Part shown: piece after piece, positions 46,288 to 56,597 of the stretch
Layout of the letters: every line of letters starts with the position of its first letter
Numbering within the stretch: the stretch's first letter is position 1
NCBI RefSeq assembly: GCF_018448935.1
Contig: NZ_RCWC01000018.1
Coordinates: forward strand, 1-64,000
From: Photorhabdus noenieputensis
GTDB lineage: Bacteria; Pseudomonadota; Gammaproteobacteria; Enterobacterales; Enterobacteriaceae
Direction of reading: 5' to 3'
Length of the DNA: 64,000 bases
Translations under genes and position numbers: made by a program
Notes under the pieces: model-generated
Told to the model about the DNA's origin: nothing
Database searches by the model: none
Seen by the model: only the letters and a program-made list of their open reading frames with translations

Positions 46288-46307
46288 AAGCTGAAAGGAG
46301 TCAGCTT
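46288..46307 (+). promoter_or_regulatory. Hairpin with Shine-Dalgarno-like loop in adhE upstream region
   Basis: AAGCTGA (46288-46294) pairs with TCAGCTT (46301-46307) and the loop is exactly AAGGAG. E. coli adhE is known to have a long structured leader processed by RNase III; whether this hairpin is transcribed here is unknown. Confidence 0.35.
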
Positions 46308-46316
46308 GGAATTTAT

Positions 46317-46330
46317 GTGATTAAGATCAA
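46317..46330. promoter_or_regulatory. FNR-like site upstream of adhE
   Basis: GTGAT-TAAG-ATCAA differs from the FNR consensus by one base; the left half GTGAT also fits a CRP half-site. Placed ~120 bases before adhE, a fermentation gene. Confidence 0.5.
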
Positions 46331-46449
46331 TATATACTTAATACCAAATGGTAACCTGTAGCTACCAAAAAATCACCAAGCTAAATAGTCTAAAAAATAC
46401 TTATTCATTGATATTAAAAGATTTTTAATATTTTCAGGAGTACTTCTTT

Positions 46450-49083
46450 ATGGCTGTAACTCATATTACTGAACTGGACAAATTGGTTACCAAGGTAAAA
46501 AAAGCACAACGTGAATTTGCTAACTTTTCTCAGGAGCAAGTTGACAAAATCTTCCGCGCTGCGGCCCTTGCAGCAGCAGACGCACGTATTCCTTTAGCAA
46601 AATTAGCCGTAGCAGAATCCGGTATGGGCATTGTCGAAGACAAAGTAATCAAAAACCACTTTGCCTCCGAATATATCTATAACGCTTATAAAGATGATAA
46701 AACCTGCGGCATTTTGTCTGAAGACAAAACATTCGGCACCATCACTATCGCTGAGCCTATTGGCTTAATCTGCGGTATCGTGCCAACTACCAACCCAACA
46801 TCTACCGCTATTTTTAAGGCCCTTATCAGCCTAAAAACCCGTAACGGCATTATTCTCTCCCCACACCCTCGCGCTAAAAAAGCAACAATCAAAGCAGCGG
46901 AATTAGTTCTATTCGCTGCGGTTGCGGCGGGTGCGCCAAAAGATATTATTGGCTGGATTGATGAACCCTCTGTTGAACTTTCCAACGCATTGATGCACCA
47001 CCAGGACATCAATCTAATCCTGGCGACCGGTGGTCCCGGTATGGTAAAAGCGGCATACAGCTCTGGTAAACCCGCAATCGGCGTCGGTGCCGGTAACACC
47101 CCAGTTGTCATTGATGAATCGGCTGATATTAAACGTGCTATTGCGTCTATTCTGATGTCCAAAACCTTTGACAACGGCGTCATCTGTGCTTCAGAGCAGT
47201 CTGTTATTGTGGTGGATGCTGTTTATGAACAGGTTCGTAAACGATTTTTTACACATGGCGGTTATCTGTTACAAGGCGAGGAACTGAAAGCTGTTCAAAA
47301 TATCATTCTAAAAAACGGTTCTCTAAATGCGGAGATTGTTGGTCAACCTGCAACAAAAATTGCCGAGATGGCAGGCATTAATGTTCCTGAAAGGACCAAG
47401 ATCTTAATTGGCGAAGTGAGTTTGATTGATGAAACTGAGCCTTTTGCTCACGAAAAACTCTCCCCATTGCTCGCTATGTACTGGGGTAATAGCTTTGAAG
47501 ATGCCGTAGAAAAGGCAGAAAAATTAGTTGAAATGGGTGGAATTGGTCACACTTCCTGCTTGTATACCGATCAGGACAATCAGGCGGCGCGAATCAAGTA
47601 TTTCGGCGATAAAATGAAAACAGCTCGTATTTTAGTGAATACACCGGCTTCTCAGGGAGGCATCGGTGATCTCTACAACTTCAAACTTGCTCCATCTCTG
47701 ACACTAGGTTGTGGCTCTTGGGGAGGTAATTCCATCTCTGAAAATGTAGGACCCAAACACCTCATCAACACCAAAACCGTGGCAAAAAGAGCAGAAAATA
47801 TGCTGTGGCATAAACTTCCGAAATCAATTTACTTCCGTCGCGGTTCTCTGCCTGTGGCATTAGAAGAAGTTGCAACCGACGGTGCAAAACGCGCCTTTAT
47901 CGTAACAGACCGTTTTTTATTCAATCATGGTTATGCTGATCAAGTCACTGATGTGCTGAAATCCCACGGGATAGAAACAGAAGTTTTCTTTGAAGTTGAA
48001 GCAGATCCTACTCTAAGCACTGTTCGTAAAGGTGCGGCACAAATGCACTCATTCAAACCGGATATCATTATTGCCCTAGGGGGAGGTTCCCCAATGGATG
48101 CGGCCAAAATTATGTGGGTGATGTATGAACATCCTGAAACTCATTTCGAAGAGCTAGCTCTACGATTTATGGATATCCGTAAACGCATCTATAGATTCCC
48201 CAAAATGGGGATTAAAGCGAAAATGGTAGCCATTACCACAACTTCCGGTACCGGTTCTGAAGTAACACCATTTGCAGTTGTTACTGATGATGCAACCGGC
48301 CAAAAATATCCGCTGGCTGATTATGAATTGACTCCTAATATAGCTATCGTTGATGCCAATCTTGTAATGGATATGCCGAAATCACTATGTGCTTTCGGTG
48401 GACTGGATGCCATCACCCATTCTCTGGAAGCTTACGTATCGGTCTTAGCAAACGAATATTCTGACGGACAAGCACTGCAAGCGCTAAAACTACTAAAAGA
48501 GTTCCTTCCTGCCAGTTATCACGAAGGTGCCACTAACCCAGTTGCCCGTGAACGGGTCCATAATGCAGCCACTATTGCAGGGATTGCATTTGCTAACGCT
48601 TTCTTGGGTGTATGTCACTCAATGGCGCATAAACTAGGTTCTGAATTCCATATCCCTCATGGCCTGGCTAACGCACTGCTAATTTGTAACGTTATTCGCT
48701 ATAACGCTAACGATAACCCAACCAAACAGACTGCATTCAGCCAATATGACCGCCCACAGGCTCGCCGCCGTTACGCTGAAATTGCCGATCACCTCGGATT
48801 ATCCGCCACAGGTGACCGCACTGTTACCAAAATCGAAAAATTGTTAGCCTGGCTAGAACAGCTCAAATCTGAGCTAGGTATTCCAACATCTATCCGCGAA
48901 GCGGGCGTTCAAGAGGCTGACTTCCTGGCAAAAATTGATAAGTTATCTGAAGATGCTTTCGACGACCAATGTACCGGCGCTAATCCACGCTACCCGCTGA
49001 TTTCTGAGCTGAAACAATTGCTGTTGGATTCATACTATGGGCGAGAATTCATAGAAACTGTTGCAACAGAGGAAAGCCGGTAA
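46450..49083 (+). CDS. adhE: Bifunctional acetaldehyde-CoA / alcohol dehydrogenase
   Basis: Reduces acetyl-CoA to acetaldehyde and then ethanol with NADH, regenerating NAD+ in fermentation; forms spirosome filaments in E. coli. 877 residues. The N-terminal aldehyde dehydrogenase half has catalytic Cys246 in NGVICASEQ. The C-terminal iron alcohol dehydrogenase half has 'ALGGGSPMDAAKIMW', TTSGTGSEVTPFAVV and the metal-binding HSMAHKLGSEFHIPHG. The ATG follows AGGAG by ~10 bases. Convergent with tdk across a shared terminator. Confidence 0.97.
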   Translation: MAVTHITELDKLVTKVKKAQREFANFSQEQVDKIFRAAALAAADARIPLAKLAVAESGMGIVEDKVIKNHFASEYIYNAYKDDKTCGILSEDKTFGTITIAEPIGLICGIVPTTNPTSTAIFKALISLKTRNGIILSPHPRAKKATIKAAELVLFAAVAAGAPKDIIGWIDEPSVELSNALMHHQDINLILATGGPGMVKAAYSSGKPAIGVGAGNTPVVIDESADIKRAIASILMSKTFDNGVICASEQSVIVVDAVYEQVRKRFFTHGGYLLQGEELKAVQNIILKNGSLNAEIVGQPATKIAEMAGINVPERTKILIGEVSLIDETEPFAHEKLSPLLAMYWGNSFEDAVEKAEKLVEMGGIGHTSCLYTDQDNQAARIKYFGDKMKTARILVNTPASQGGIGDLYNFKLAPSLTLGCGSWGGNSISENVGPKHLINTKTVAKRAENMLWHKLPKSIYFRRGSLPVALEEVATDGAKRAFIVTDRFLFNHGYADQVTDVLKSHGIETEVFFEVEADPTLSTVRKGAAQMHSFKPDIIIALGGGSPMDAAKIMWVMYEHPETHFEELALRFMDIRKRIYRFPKMGIKAKMVAITTTSGTGSEVTPFAVVTDDATGQKYPLADYELTPNIAIVDANLVMDMPKSLCAFGGLDAITHSLEAYVSVLANEYSDGQALQALKLLKEFLPASYHEGATNPVARERVHNAATIAGIAFANAFLGVCHSMAHKLGSEFHIPHGLANALLICNVIRYNANDNPTKQTAFSQYDRPQARRRYAEIADHLGLSATGDRTVTKIEKLLAWLEQLKSELGIPTSIREAGVQEADFLAKIDKLSEDAFDDQCTGANPRYPLISELKQLLLDSYYGREFIETVATEESR

Positions 49084-49115
49084 GAACAAATTTATTAACT
49101 GATTAAATACCACTT

Positions 49116-49140
49116 AAGGGTGCTGATATCAGCGCCCTTT
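49116..49140. terminator. Terminator between adhE and tdk
   Basis: Palindrome AAGGGTGCTGA / TCAGCGCCCTT centred at about 49128, one G-T pair, followed by a short T-run on the plus strand; it can serve both convergent genes. Confidence 0.8.
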
Positions 49141-49213
49141 AACTTACCTCTGCCCTATTGTTAATACAAACTCTCAAACAGAACATCTGACCGCTTCATA
49201 GAAAAGCTATCCA

Positions 49214-49819
49214 TTACATGTTGCTTCTTTTACTTTTTCTCGCCTCACTGACAGCATCCATATAGTGCTTACGGCAAACAGAAACATATTTTTCATTGCC
49301 ACCGATATCAACTTGCTCGCCATCATAAATGACCACACCGTCACTATCCAAACGTAATGTACGGTTTGCCTTGCGTCCACAGTAACAGATAGTTTTCAAT
49401 TCAACTAACTTATCAGCCCACGCCAAAAGATACTGGCTACCGCTAAAAAGCTCGCCCCTAAAATCAGTTCTCAGCCCATAACAAAGAACCGGAATATCAT
49501 CATAATCAGTCACCTTACATAGCTGTTCAATCTGTGCTTTCGTGAGAAAATGGCACTCATCAATCAGCACACAATGCACTTTTGCCTGCTTATTTTCATT
49601 CCTGATCAACTCACCAATATCCGTCTGTTGACTAAACAACAGCGCATCAGCAGATAATCCAATCCGAGAATTGACTTTTCCCTTCTCAAACCGGGTGTCA
49701 ATTTCTGCGGTAAACACCAGCGTTCTCATCCCTCTTTCATTATAGTTATAAGACGATTGCAACAGGGATGTCGATTTCCCAGCATTCATTGCGGAGTAAT
49801 AAAAATAAAGTTGAGCCAT
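49214..49819 (-). CDS. tdk: Thymidine kinase
   Basis: Phosphorylates thymidine to dTMP in the salvage pathway. 201 residues. P-loop [16 protein letters not shown] near the N-terminus, '[17 protein letters not shown]' (magnesium and catalytic Glu), and the zinc-site cysteines in CYCGRKANR. Same neighbour order adhE-tdk-hns as E. coli. Confidence 0.96.
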   Translation of the reverse strand: MAQLYFYYSAMNAGKSTSLLQSSYNYNERGMRTLVFTAEIDTRFEKGKVNSRIGLSADALLFSQQTDIGELIRNENKQAKVHCVLIDECHFLTKAQIEQLCKVTDYDDIPVLCYGLRTDFRGELFSGSQYLLAWADKLVELKTICYCGRKANRTLRLDSDGVVIYDGEQVDIGGNEKYVSVCRKHYMDAVSEARKSKRSNM

Positions 49820-50463
49820 CAGCCCTACCCCTTAACAAAATTTATAAAGCCATATAGTCAGATGAGTTTACCATAAACTTTAGGCGTGATTATCCATCCC
49901 AGTGAGCCGCACCGGTTGGTATAGCGAAATATTTAGCTTAGTGATGTCTTAATGATTCATGACCTCCATCACACCAGCCGAGTAATAAAGCGCATTTGAA
50001 TGACAAATGTTCATGTTTAAATTAAGAAATGAAAGCCAGGTTGATTTGTTGCATATCGTATGCAAATTAATAATATGCGTGATTTACCTCCAGAAAATGG
50101 TAACGGTAAATCAGCGATAACTCATGGATTAGTCATAAGTTTTTTTTAACTTAGTATTATTCTGCTTTAGCGGGTATGATAAGAAACAGTTAAAATTACT
50201 TACCGATTTAGTATATACCTGGTTTATAAATTAGAGAGATTATCATGTCACCTCTTTGTTAAAGGTACCCTGAACATGTTATTGGGGAATGACAATCGAA
50301 ATAGCTGTATAAAAAGCGCTATATAACTTTTGTAAAGAAATTACGTTTAAAAAAAAGAGCCATTTTATCCGAATATGATAAATTGACTATTGCAGAAAAT
50401 AAAATAGCATTCTATTATTATATCCACATCAGCCATCATCATTAATAATTTGAGACCAGGACA
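49820..50463. other. Long hns upstream region
   Basis: 644 bases between divergent tdk and hns. A possible hns promoter is TTGACT (50383-50388), 16 bases, TAGCAT (50405-50410). The AT-rich, A/T-tract-laden DNA fits H-NS autoregulation, known for E. coli. No gene is supportable here. Confidence 0.45.
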
Positions 50464-50868
50464 ATGAGCGATTTAAAAACCCTAAATAACATCCGTACTT
50501 TACGAGCTCAAGCAAGAGAATGCCAACTTGAGTTCTTGGATGAAATACTTGAAAAACTGACCGTCGTTGTTGAAGAGCGTCGTGAAGAAGAAAGTCAGGT
50601 ACAAGCTGAATTAGAAGAACGTACACGTAAATTGGAAGAAGTTCGTAAAATGATTCTTGACCAAGGAATTGATCCAAGCGAATTACTTCAGACAATGAGC
50701 GCCGGCAAATCTGCTGGTAAAGCAAAACGTCCTGCTCGTCCAGCTAAATACCAATATGTTGATACAAACGGTGAAACTAAAACTTGGACTGGCCAAGGAC
50801 GTACACCTGCCGTTATCAAAAAAGCAATTGAAGAAGAAGGAAGAACCCTGGAAAGTTTCTTACTCTAA
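50464..50868 (+). CDS. hns: Nucleoid-associated silencer H-NS
   Basis: 134 residues. The N-terminal half is helical/coiled coil for dimerisation ([20 protein letters not shown]), then a basic linker ([15 protein letters not shown]), then the C-terminal DNA-binding domain with [16 protein letters not shown]; the TGQGRTP loop at 109-115 reads the minor groove of AT-rich DNA. H-NS silences horizontally acquired AT-rich genes, so it may govern the toxin cassettes of this window (inference). A strong terminator follows. Confidence 0.97.
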   Translation: MSDLKTLNNIRTLRAQARECQLEFLDEILEKLTVVVEERREEESQVQAELEERTRKLEEVRKMILDQGIDPSELLQTMSAGKSAGKAKRPARPAKYQYVDTNGETKTWTGQGRTPAVIKKAIEEEGRTLESFLL

Positions 50869-50895
50869 TTCATTGTTTTTAAAGTTAATTTAATT

Positions 50896-50931
50896 AAAAA
50901 CACCCTTTTAAAATAGAAGGGTGTTTTTATT
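50896..50931 (+). terminator. hns terminator
   Basis: AAAAACACCCTT (50896-50907) pairs with AAGGGTGTTTTT (50917-50928). Beyond it, to 51143, I see nothing else. Confidence 0.88.
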
Positions 50932-51143
50932 ATTAAACAGCTTAGATAACAAAAGAATTAATGTCTATTGAATGAGCGTGTATAAGTATCCTTGGGAAGG
51001 ATTTAGTCGGATTGCACGTTTTTCTATCATTTCTTTACGATAAAGCAGGCTAGTTACTCGTTTAGCCAATGCCTGGGTAAATTAATAGTCAAACAGACGT
51101 AACTATTTACTTCCCTCTGGTCACTGTCGTTGATTCAATAGAA

Positions 51144-51165
51144 AAGGAGCCAATGGCTCCTTATC
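51144..51165 (-). terminator. Terminator of the galU-ugd-epimerase unit
   Basis: AAGGAGCC (51144-51151) pairs with GGCTCCTT (51155-51162), loop of 3, with a T-rich run on the minus strand. Confidence 0.75.
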
Positions 51166-52179
51166 TTATTTAGACTTATGATAGAAACTCAAATACCACT
51201 CTACAAACTGCTTCACACCCTGCTTCACAGGTGTATTTGGTGCAAACCCTATTTTTTGGAAAATGTCACTTGAGTCAGCACAGGTAGACAGAACATCACC
51301 ATCTTGCATGGGCATAAAATTTTTCTTAGCCTGAATGCCTAATGATTCTTCTATTGCCTCAATAAAATCACCTAGTCTAGTTGGTTGACCATTACCAATA
51401 TTATAAATACAGTAAGGGGCAGAGCTGGCAGATATTTGTCCATCTTCAACCGTCCAGCTCTCATTTGGTACGGGAATGATGTCCTGCAATCTGATTATTG
51501 ATTCAACGATATCATCTATATAAGTAAAATCTCTAACCATATTGCCGTGGTTATAAACATCAATAGGCTGCCCTGATAACATAGCCTTGGTGAACTTAAA
51601 TAAAGCCATATCTGGACGTCCCCACGGGCCATATACGGTAAAAAAACGCAAGCCCGTTGTTGGCAACTGATAAAGATGAGAGTAACTGTGAGACATTAAT
51701 TCATCTGACTTTTTCGTTGCCGCATATAGTGAAACTGGATGATCAACTGAATCGTTTGTAGAAAACGGTTGCTTTCTATTTAATCCATAAACAGAACTAG
51801 AAGAAGAATATAATAAATGCTCAACATTATTGTGACGGCAACCTTCCAGAATATTGATATGCCCTATTATATTCGAATCAATGTAAGCCATTGGGTTTTG
51901 CAACGAATAGCGAACACCCGCCTGAGCTCCTAGGTGGATAACTCGCTGAAATTGGTGTCGAGAAAAAAGATCGGGAATGGCTATTCTGTCAGCTAAATCC
52001 AGCTTTTCAAATTTAAAACCTGGCTTATCAAATAATAGATCTAACCGTGCTTGTTTGAGACTCACATCATAATAGTCATTAAGGTTGTCGATACCTACAA
52101 CCTCATGCCCCATTTGTAATAATCTCTGGCTAACATGAAAGCCAATAAAACCAGCAGCACCTGTGACTAAGAATTTCAT
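51166..52179 (-). CDS. NAD-dependent epimerase, probable UDP-glucuronate 4-epimerase
   Basis: Short-chain dehydrogenase/reductase of 337 residues. NAD-binding VTGAAGFIGFHVSQ at the start, DNLNDYYDVSLKQARL, catalytic Tyr-Lys in LYAATKKSDELMSHSYSHLY with the preceding YSSSSSVYG serine strand, and TVYGPWGRPDMALFKF. These motifs are typical of UDP-glucuronate 4-epimerases (UDP-GlcA to UDP-GalA). It sits 8 bases after ugd, whose product is UDP-GlcA, which supports the assignment. The product probably feeds LPS core, O-antigen or capsule. Confidence 0.88.
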   Translation of the reverse strand: MKFLVTGAAGFIGFHVSQRLLQMGHEVVGIDNLNDYYDVSLKQARLDLLFDKPGFKFEKLDLADRIAIPDLFSRHQFQRVIHLGAQAGVRYSLQNPMAYIDSNIIGHINILEGCRHNNVEHLLYSSSSSVYGLNRKQPFSTNDSVDHPVSLYAATKKSDELMSHSYSHLYQLPTTGLRFFTVYGPWGRPDMALFKFTKAMLSGQPIDVYNHGNMVRDFTYIDDIVESIIRLQDIIPVPNESWTVEDGQISASSAPYCIYNIGNGQPTRLGDFIEAIEESLGIQAKKNFMPMQDGDVLSTCADSSDIFQKIGFAPNTPVKQGVKQFVEWYLSFYHKSK

Positions 52180-52187
52180 TGTATTAC

Positions 52188-53531
52188 TCAGATAACTGGA
52201 TTAATGGATGCACCACGACCAATCCCATAATAAGTAAAACCCCGGGATTGCAGGCGTTCAGGATCATAGAGATTCCGGCCATCAAAGATAACCGGCGTTT
52301 TGAGAGACGCTTTGATGGCATCAAAATCTGGTGCACGAAAACTTTGCCATTCCGTACAAATGATCAAGGCATCGGCCCCCTTAAGCGCCGCTTCTTTGGT
52401 CCCCATCAATAATAGATCATCGCGCTGACCATAAATACGCTGAGCTTCCTGCATCGCCTCAGGATCGTAAGCCTGTATTTTGGCTCCCGCCTGCCATAAT
52501 GCTTCCATCAAAACACGGCTTGACGCTTCTCGCATATCATCGGTATTCGGTTTGAACGATAATCCCCAGACAGAAAATGTCTTACCGGATAAATCTTCAC
52601 CGAAATGGCGCGTTACAAAAGAAGGCAATTTATGCTTTTGCAGTTCATTCACTTGCTCTACAGCACGAAGAATTTTAGGCTGATAACCAATTTGCTCTGC
52701 GGTACGAATCAACGCTTGCACATCTTTTGGGAAACAGGAGCCACCATAACCACAGCCTGGATAGATAAAATGATAGCCAATACGGGAATCAGAACCAATT
52801 CCTTGACGAACATGCTCGATGTCAGCACCAAGCATTTCAGCTAAATTAGATATCTCATTCATAAAACTGATTTTCGTTGCCAACATACAGTTAGCCGCAT
52901 ACTTCGTCAGTTCTGCACTACGGATATCCATCACAATCATACGATCATGATTACGATTAAATGGTTCGTACAATTCATGCATCAGGTCAACAACTCTTTC
53001 ATTGTCGCACCCAATAATAATCCGCTCAGGACGCATACAATCTGCAACAGCCGCACCTTCTTTAAGGAACTCAGGGTTAGAAACCACATCAAATGGAATA
53101 TCAATATTACGTTGACGCAGAGTCTCATTAACAACGGCATTAACTTTATCTGCGGTACCAACAGGAACCGTAGATTTATCAATAATAACCTTATAGCTAT
53201 CCATATATTCGGCAATAGTACGGGCAACCGCTGTCACATACTTTAAATCTGCTGAACCATCTTCATCAGGAGGAGTGCCGACAGCAATAAATTGTAATTT
53301 ACCGTGCGCAACACCGGCCTTTGCATCCGTACTAAAATTCAGGCGGCCTTCTTCATAATTTTTTTTAACCAGCGGAGCTAAGCCAGGTTCAAAAATGGGA
53401 ATTTGACCATTTTTCAAATGTTCAACTTTATTTGCATCTATATCAATACAAAGAACATCATGACCGACTTCTGCTAAAACCGCCGCCTGAACCAAGCCAA
53501 CATAACCAATACCAAATACCGTAACTTTCAT
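52188..53531 (-). CDS. ugd: UDP-glucose 6-dehydrogenase
   Basis: Oxidises UDP-glucose to UDP-glucuronate with 2 NAD+. 447 residues. N-terminal Rossmann motif [20 protein letters not shown], '[14 protein letters not shown]'-type region ([11 protein letters not shown]), the catalytic Cys in [13 protein letters not shown], and the C-terminal domain [15 protein letters not shown]. The middle gene between galU and the epimerase. Confidence 0.95.
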   Translation of the reverse strand: MKVTVFGIGYVGLVQAAVLAEVGHDVLCIDIDANKVEHLKNGQIPIFEPGLAPLVKKNYEEGRLNFSTDAKAGVAHGKLQFIAVGTPPDEDGSADLKYVTAVARTIAEYMDSYKVIIDKSTVPVGTADKVNAVVNETLRQRNIDIPFDVVSNPEFLKEGAAVADCMRPERIIIGCDNERVVDLMHELYEPFNRNHDRMIVMDIRSAELTKYAANCMLATKISFMNEISNLAEMLGADIEHVRQGIGSDSRIGYHFIYPGCGYGGSCFPKDVQALIRTAEQIGYQPKILRAVEQVNELQKHKLPSFVTRHFGEDLSGKTFSVWGLSFKPNTDDMREASSRVLMEALWQAGAKIQAYDPEAMQEAQRIYGQRDDLLLMGTKEAALKGADALIICTEWQSFRAPDFDAIKASLKTPVIFDGRNLYDPERLQSRGFTYYGIGRGASINPVI

Positions 53532-53554
53532 ATGATACCCAAATTTCCGTAAAA

Positions 53555-54487
53555 TTATTCTTTAACCCGATCCTGTAAAGCTACTAACCAATCAGTAAAC
53601 TCTTTGCCCAAGGCATGATGTTTCATACCATACCGGACAAATGCCTGCATATAACCAAGTTTGTTGCCGCAATCATGGCTTACACCTTGCAAGTGATAGG
53701 CTTCCACGGACTCCTTTTCTATTAACATAGCAATTGCATCAGTAAGTTGAATTTCATCACCGGCACCTGGCGCTGTTTTTGCTAATAATGGCCAAATTTT
53801 CTCGGACAACACATAACGGCCAACAATAGAAAGGTTTGATGGTGCTTCTTTCGGTTTAGGTTTCTCAACCACGCGCTTAATTGGTTTACTGTCACCGGGT
53901 TGCAGATTTTCTCCCTGGCAATCGACAATACCATAACTAGAAACATCTTCATGAGGCACAGGTTCTACTAATATTTGGCTGGTACCTGTTTCATTATACC
54001 GAACCAACATTTCGCTCAGATTATATTTAGTCAGATCTGCACTAAATTCATCAAGAATAACATCAGGGAGTATCACAGCAAAAGGTTCATCACCAATTAA
54101 AGGCTTGGCACACAACACCGCGTGCCCTAATCCTTTAGCAATTCCCTGACGAGTTTGCATGATAGTGACATGACTTGGACAAATAGATTGAACTTCGTCC
54201 AATAACTGACGTTTCACCCTTTTCTCTAGGATAGCTTCTAACTCAAAACTGGTATCAAAATGATTTTCAATTGAATTTTTTGATGAATGAGTCACCAAGA
54301 TAATTTCATTAATGCCAGCGGCAATACATTCATTAACGACATACTGAATAAGAGGCTTATCCACTAAGGGCAACATCTCTTTAGGAATTGCTTTCGTAGC
54401 AGGTAGCATCCTCGTCCCCAAGCCCGCTACAGGAATAACGGCTTTCTTTACTATTTTGTTTACTAATAGTTTGTTTACTGATGGCAT
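53555..54487 (-). CDS. galU: UTP-glucose-1-phosphate uridylyltransferase
   Basis: Makes UDP-glucose from UTP and glucose-1-phosphate. 310 residues with the nucleotidyltransferase start [21 protein letters not shown], '[15 protein letters not shown]', ILPDVILDE and the Lys-containing [13 protein letters not shown]. The N-terminus is ~8 residues longer than in E. coli. GGGAGAA before the ATG. Supplies the substrate of the downstream ugd. Confidence 0.95.
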   Translation of the reverse strand: MPSVNKLLVNKIVKKAVIPVAGLGTRMLPATKAIPKEMLPLVDKPLIQYVVNECIAAGINEIILVTHSSKNSIENHFDTSFELEAILEKRVKRQLLDEVQSICPSHVTIMQTRQGIAKGLGHAVLCAKPLIGDEPFAVILPDVILDEFSADLTKYNLSEMLVRYNETGTSQILVEPVPHEDVSSYGIVDCQGENLQPGDSKPIKRVVEKPKPKEAPSNLSIVGRYVLSEKIWPLLAKTAPGAGDEIQLTDAIAMLIEKESVEAYHLQGVSHDCGNKLGYMQAFVRYGMKHHALGKEFTDWLVALQDRVKE

Positions 54488-54889
54488 TAATTTTTCTCCC
54501 GATGTTTCTTGGCTGAAACAAATCCGTCGTCAACTCAAAATCACAAAATCAGTGCCGATTCTTTAATAAGGCACCAGTATTACTGATCATTTTGTGTCAA
54601 TAAACCGCGCACACGAACAGTGCACAGAAACCGATGCATACACAGAGTTCACTGCTTCCGTTTACCCCTCTGACTACCCAAAAAGATATCACTTTTACCT
54701 GAGCAGCGCTAAATCCGCTCTTTGCAGTAAAGAGCGGCGAATAAAATAGCCTGATTAGATAGACTCCAAGCATAATAGGCGGAGTATACCAGCTAACTCT
54801 CTCCGATAAACAGCACCATTCCATTTAATTACATTACCGTGACCTAATGTTTAAAATCCATTTTAAACAAAATTCCACCCTGGTAATAT
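54488..54889. other. galU-rssB intergenic region
   Basis: About 400 bases with the galU promoter region and the hairpin CCGCTCTTT (54715-54723) / AAAGAGCGG (54729-54737), a candidate rssB terminator on the minus strand. No gene is seen. Confidence 0.45.
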
Positions 54890-55915
54890 TCATCCAGAAT
54901 ACATTGAAGAAAGCATCAGATTTATTTGACTATTTGTATTCCAAATCCGGCATTGCCATTCAGCACTATGAGAACAAACTTGATTCGAACAAATCGTTCT
55001 CAACGTCCCAAGAGGAACACCACTATCTAATTGGATTTGGCGATTACCCGACTTAATACTGGCATTTAACCCTGCGGAAGTGAGCAGAACCGTTTTATTG
55101 ATTGTATGATAATACCCAAGCAGCAATGGAAATTGCCCTTGTAACCCTGCACCTTCTAACAAGTTATTAATTCTATTTAAAATACCTGCCATACTGGGTA
55201 AACGCCGGGAATGGTGGACGATATGCTCCTGTAACAGACTGTTAAATATGACTCTAAGTAATAATGCTGAAATCACACCATACTCTTTTGAACGACTAAT
55301 ATCTAGACAATAAAAAGCTAATTCATTGTCAGATAACGCTGCCATATCGAGAATCAATCCTGGTTTATCAATTATATTTAATTTTCGATAATTGACTTTA
55401 CAGTGAGCAATCACTTGAGAAACTGGAGGTTGTAACTGCTTAAGCATATTTAATGCTTCATCTGAATTATGCTTTAGGGTTAACCAATCTTTATTCAAGT
55501 TATTCTGTTCAATCGCACCAGACACAAAGACCGTAGGATGTAAATAGGCCAACACCGATTTTTTTATCTCATTAAGATCTGAAACAGGTTTTAATAAAAC
55601 ATCTTTTGCCCCCAAACGAAGCACCTCATCAATTTCGGCCATCTTGTTAGTTGCTGAAATAATAATAACTGGAATACTAATACCCTCATTCGTCAATTTC
55701 GCAATAAATTCAATGCCATTCATAACCGGCATATCCAAATCACATAAAATAAGTTCAATATGAGCTTCGCGTCCTAGCACCTGTAGTGCAACAGCCCCAT
55801 TAGATGCGACTAATACCTTAGCGCCCAACGTCCGCAAGTACCCTGCCAGTAAAGAACAAAAAACAGGTTCGTCCTCCACAACCAGAATTTTTTTGCCTGC
55901 CAATGCCTTTTCCAT
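54890..55915 (-). CDS. rssB: Response regulator RssB, RpoS adaptor
   Basis: Delivers sigma-S (RpoS) to ClpXP for degradation. 341 residues. N-terminal receiver domain with acidic VEDEP, phospho-acceptor Asp59 in LILCDLDMPVMNG, and Lys in VLLKPVSDL. The C-terminal half is a degenerate PP2C-like domain (LAFYCLDISRSKEYGVISALLLR), as in E. coli. AGGGAGC before the ATG. Divergent from ychJ. Confidence 0.93.
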   Translation of the reverse strand: MEKALAGKKILVVEDEPVFCSLLAGYLRTLGAKVLVASNGAVALQVLGREAHIELILCDLDMPVMNGIEFIAKLTNEGISIPVIIISATNKMAEIDEVLRLGAKDVLLKPVSDLNEIKKSVLAYLHPTVFVSGAIEQNNLNKDWLTLKHNSDEALNMLKQLQPPVSQVIAHCKVNYRKLNIIDKPGLILDMAALSDNELAFYCLDISRSKEYGVISALLLRVIFNSLLQEHIVHHSRRLPSMAGILNRINNLLEGAGLQGQFPLLLGYYHTINKTVLLTSAGLNASIKSGNRQIQLDSGVPLGTLRTICSNQVCSHSAEWQCRIWNTNSQINLMLSSMYSG

Positions 55916-56072
55916 AAATGCGCTCCCTTACCTTAATATTGCGACCTTCACCTTTTCTTAGGTACTATCACTCATATTAGTTCAATTAAGTGACTATCAT
56001 TTGTTCTCTTACGTTTCTTTGCAATAGAAAACCCATAAAAATGGTATTTCACCCTTTACAATTGGAGTTATT

Positions 56073-56552
56073 TTGACAGAGCTATGTCCTTGTGGTAGCG
56101 GAATAGATTTTGCGGATTGCTGTTCCCCTTATCTTCAAAACATAAAATTTGCCCCAACCGCCGAATCACTGATGCGTTCTCGGTACAGTGCCTATGTAAA
56201 GCACAACGCCGATTATCTTATTACCAGTTGGCATCCTGACTGCCAGGCTGAAAAGTGGCGTTTAGATATAGAACAGAGTTTTTTTGTTACTCAGTGGCTT
56301 GGACTAAATGTCATTACAACTGAAAAAGGCAAAAATGATAACGAAGCCTATGTTGAATTTTCAGCTTGCTTTCTTGATCAGAAATCCCAAGATAAGCAAC
56401 TTATTCATGAGCGTTCACGTTTTCTCCGTATAGACCAGCGTTGGTACTATATTGATGGTGTAAAACCTATTGATGGTGTAAAACCTCAAATTGGCCGTAA
56501 CAGTCCCTGCCCATGTGGTTCAGGTAAAAAATACAAAAAATGTTGTGGTTAA
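56073..56552 (+). CDS. ychJ: YchJ, UPF0225 protein with two SEC-C zinc motifs
   Basis: 159 residues. SEC-C-type zinc clusters at both ends ([13 protein letters not shown] near residue 5 and [13 protein letters not shown] at the C-terminus), and an NTF2-like middle ([17 protein letters not shown]). Start is a TTG with GGAG six bases upstream. Before the last motif it contains the hexapeptide IDGVKP twice in tandem. Function unknown. Position beside rssB and purU as in E. coli. Confidence 0.92.
   Translation: MTELCPCGSGIDFADCCSPYLQNIKFAPTAESLMRSRYSAYVKHNADYLITSWHPDCQAEKWRLDIEQSFFVTQWLGLNVITTEKGKNDNEAYVEFSACFLDQKSQDKQLIHERSRFLRIDQRWYYIDGVKPIDGVKPQIGRNSPCPCGSGKKYKKCCG
56451..56486 (+). repeat. 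18-bp tandem duplication inside ychJ
   Basis: ATTGATGGTGTAAAACCT occurs twice without interruption (56451-56468 and 56469-56486), duplicating six codons in frame. Confidence 0.95.
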
Positions 56553-56597
56553 GGTCCACAAACAGAAAACGAAAAATATTTAAGGATAATCCCATCT

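Larger units (their letters stand above)
46047..46449. other. adhE upstream and leader region
   Basis: About 400 bases between divergent ychE and adhE. Contains an FNR-like site (46317-46330) and a hairpin with an AAGGAG loop (46288-46307), listed separately. The adhE ribosome site is AGGAG just before the start. Confidence 0.6.

Noticed and set aside
54597-54824. 75-codon minus-strand frame between galU and rssB
   Set aside because: Spans the rssB hairpin, has odd composition and no recognisable domain.
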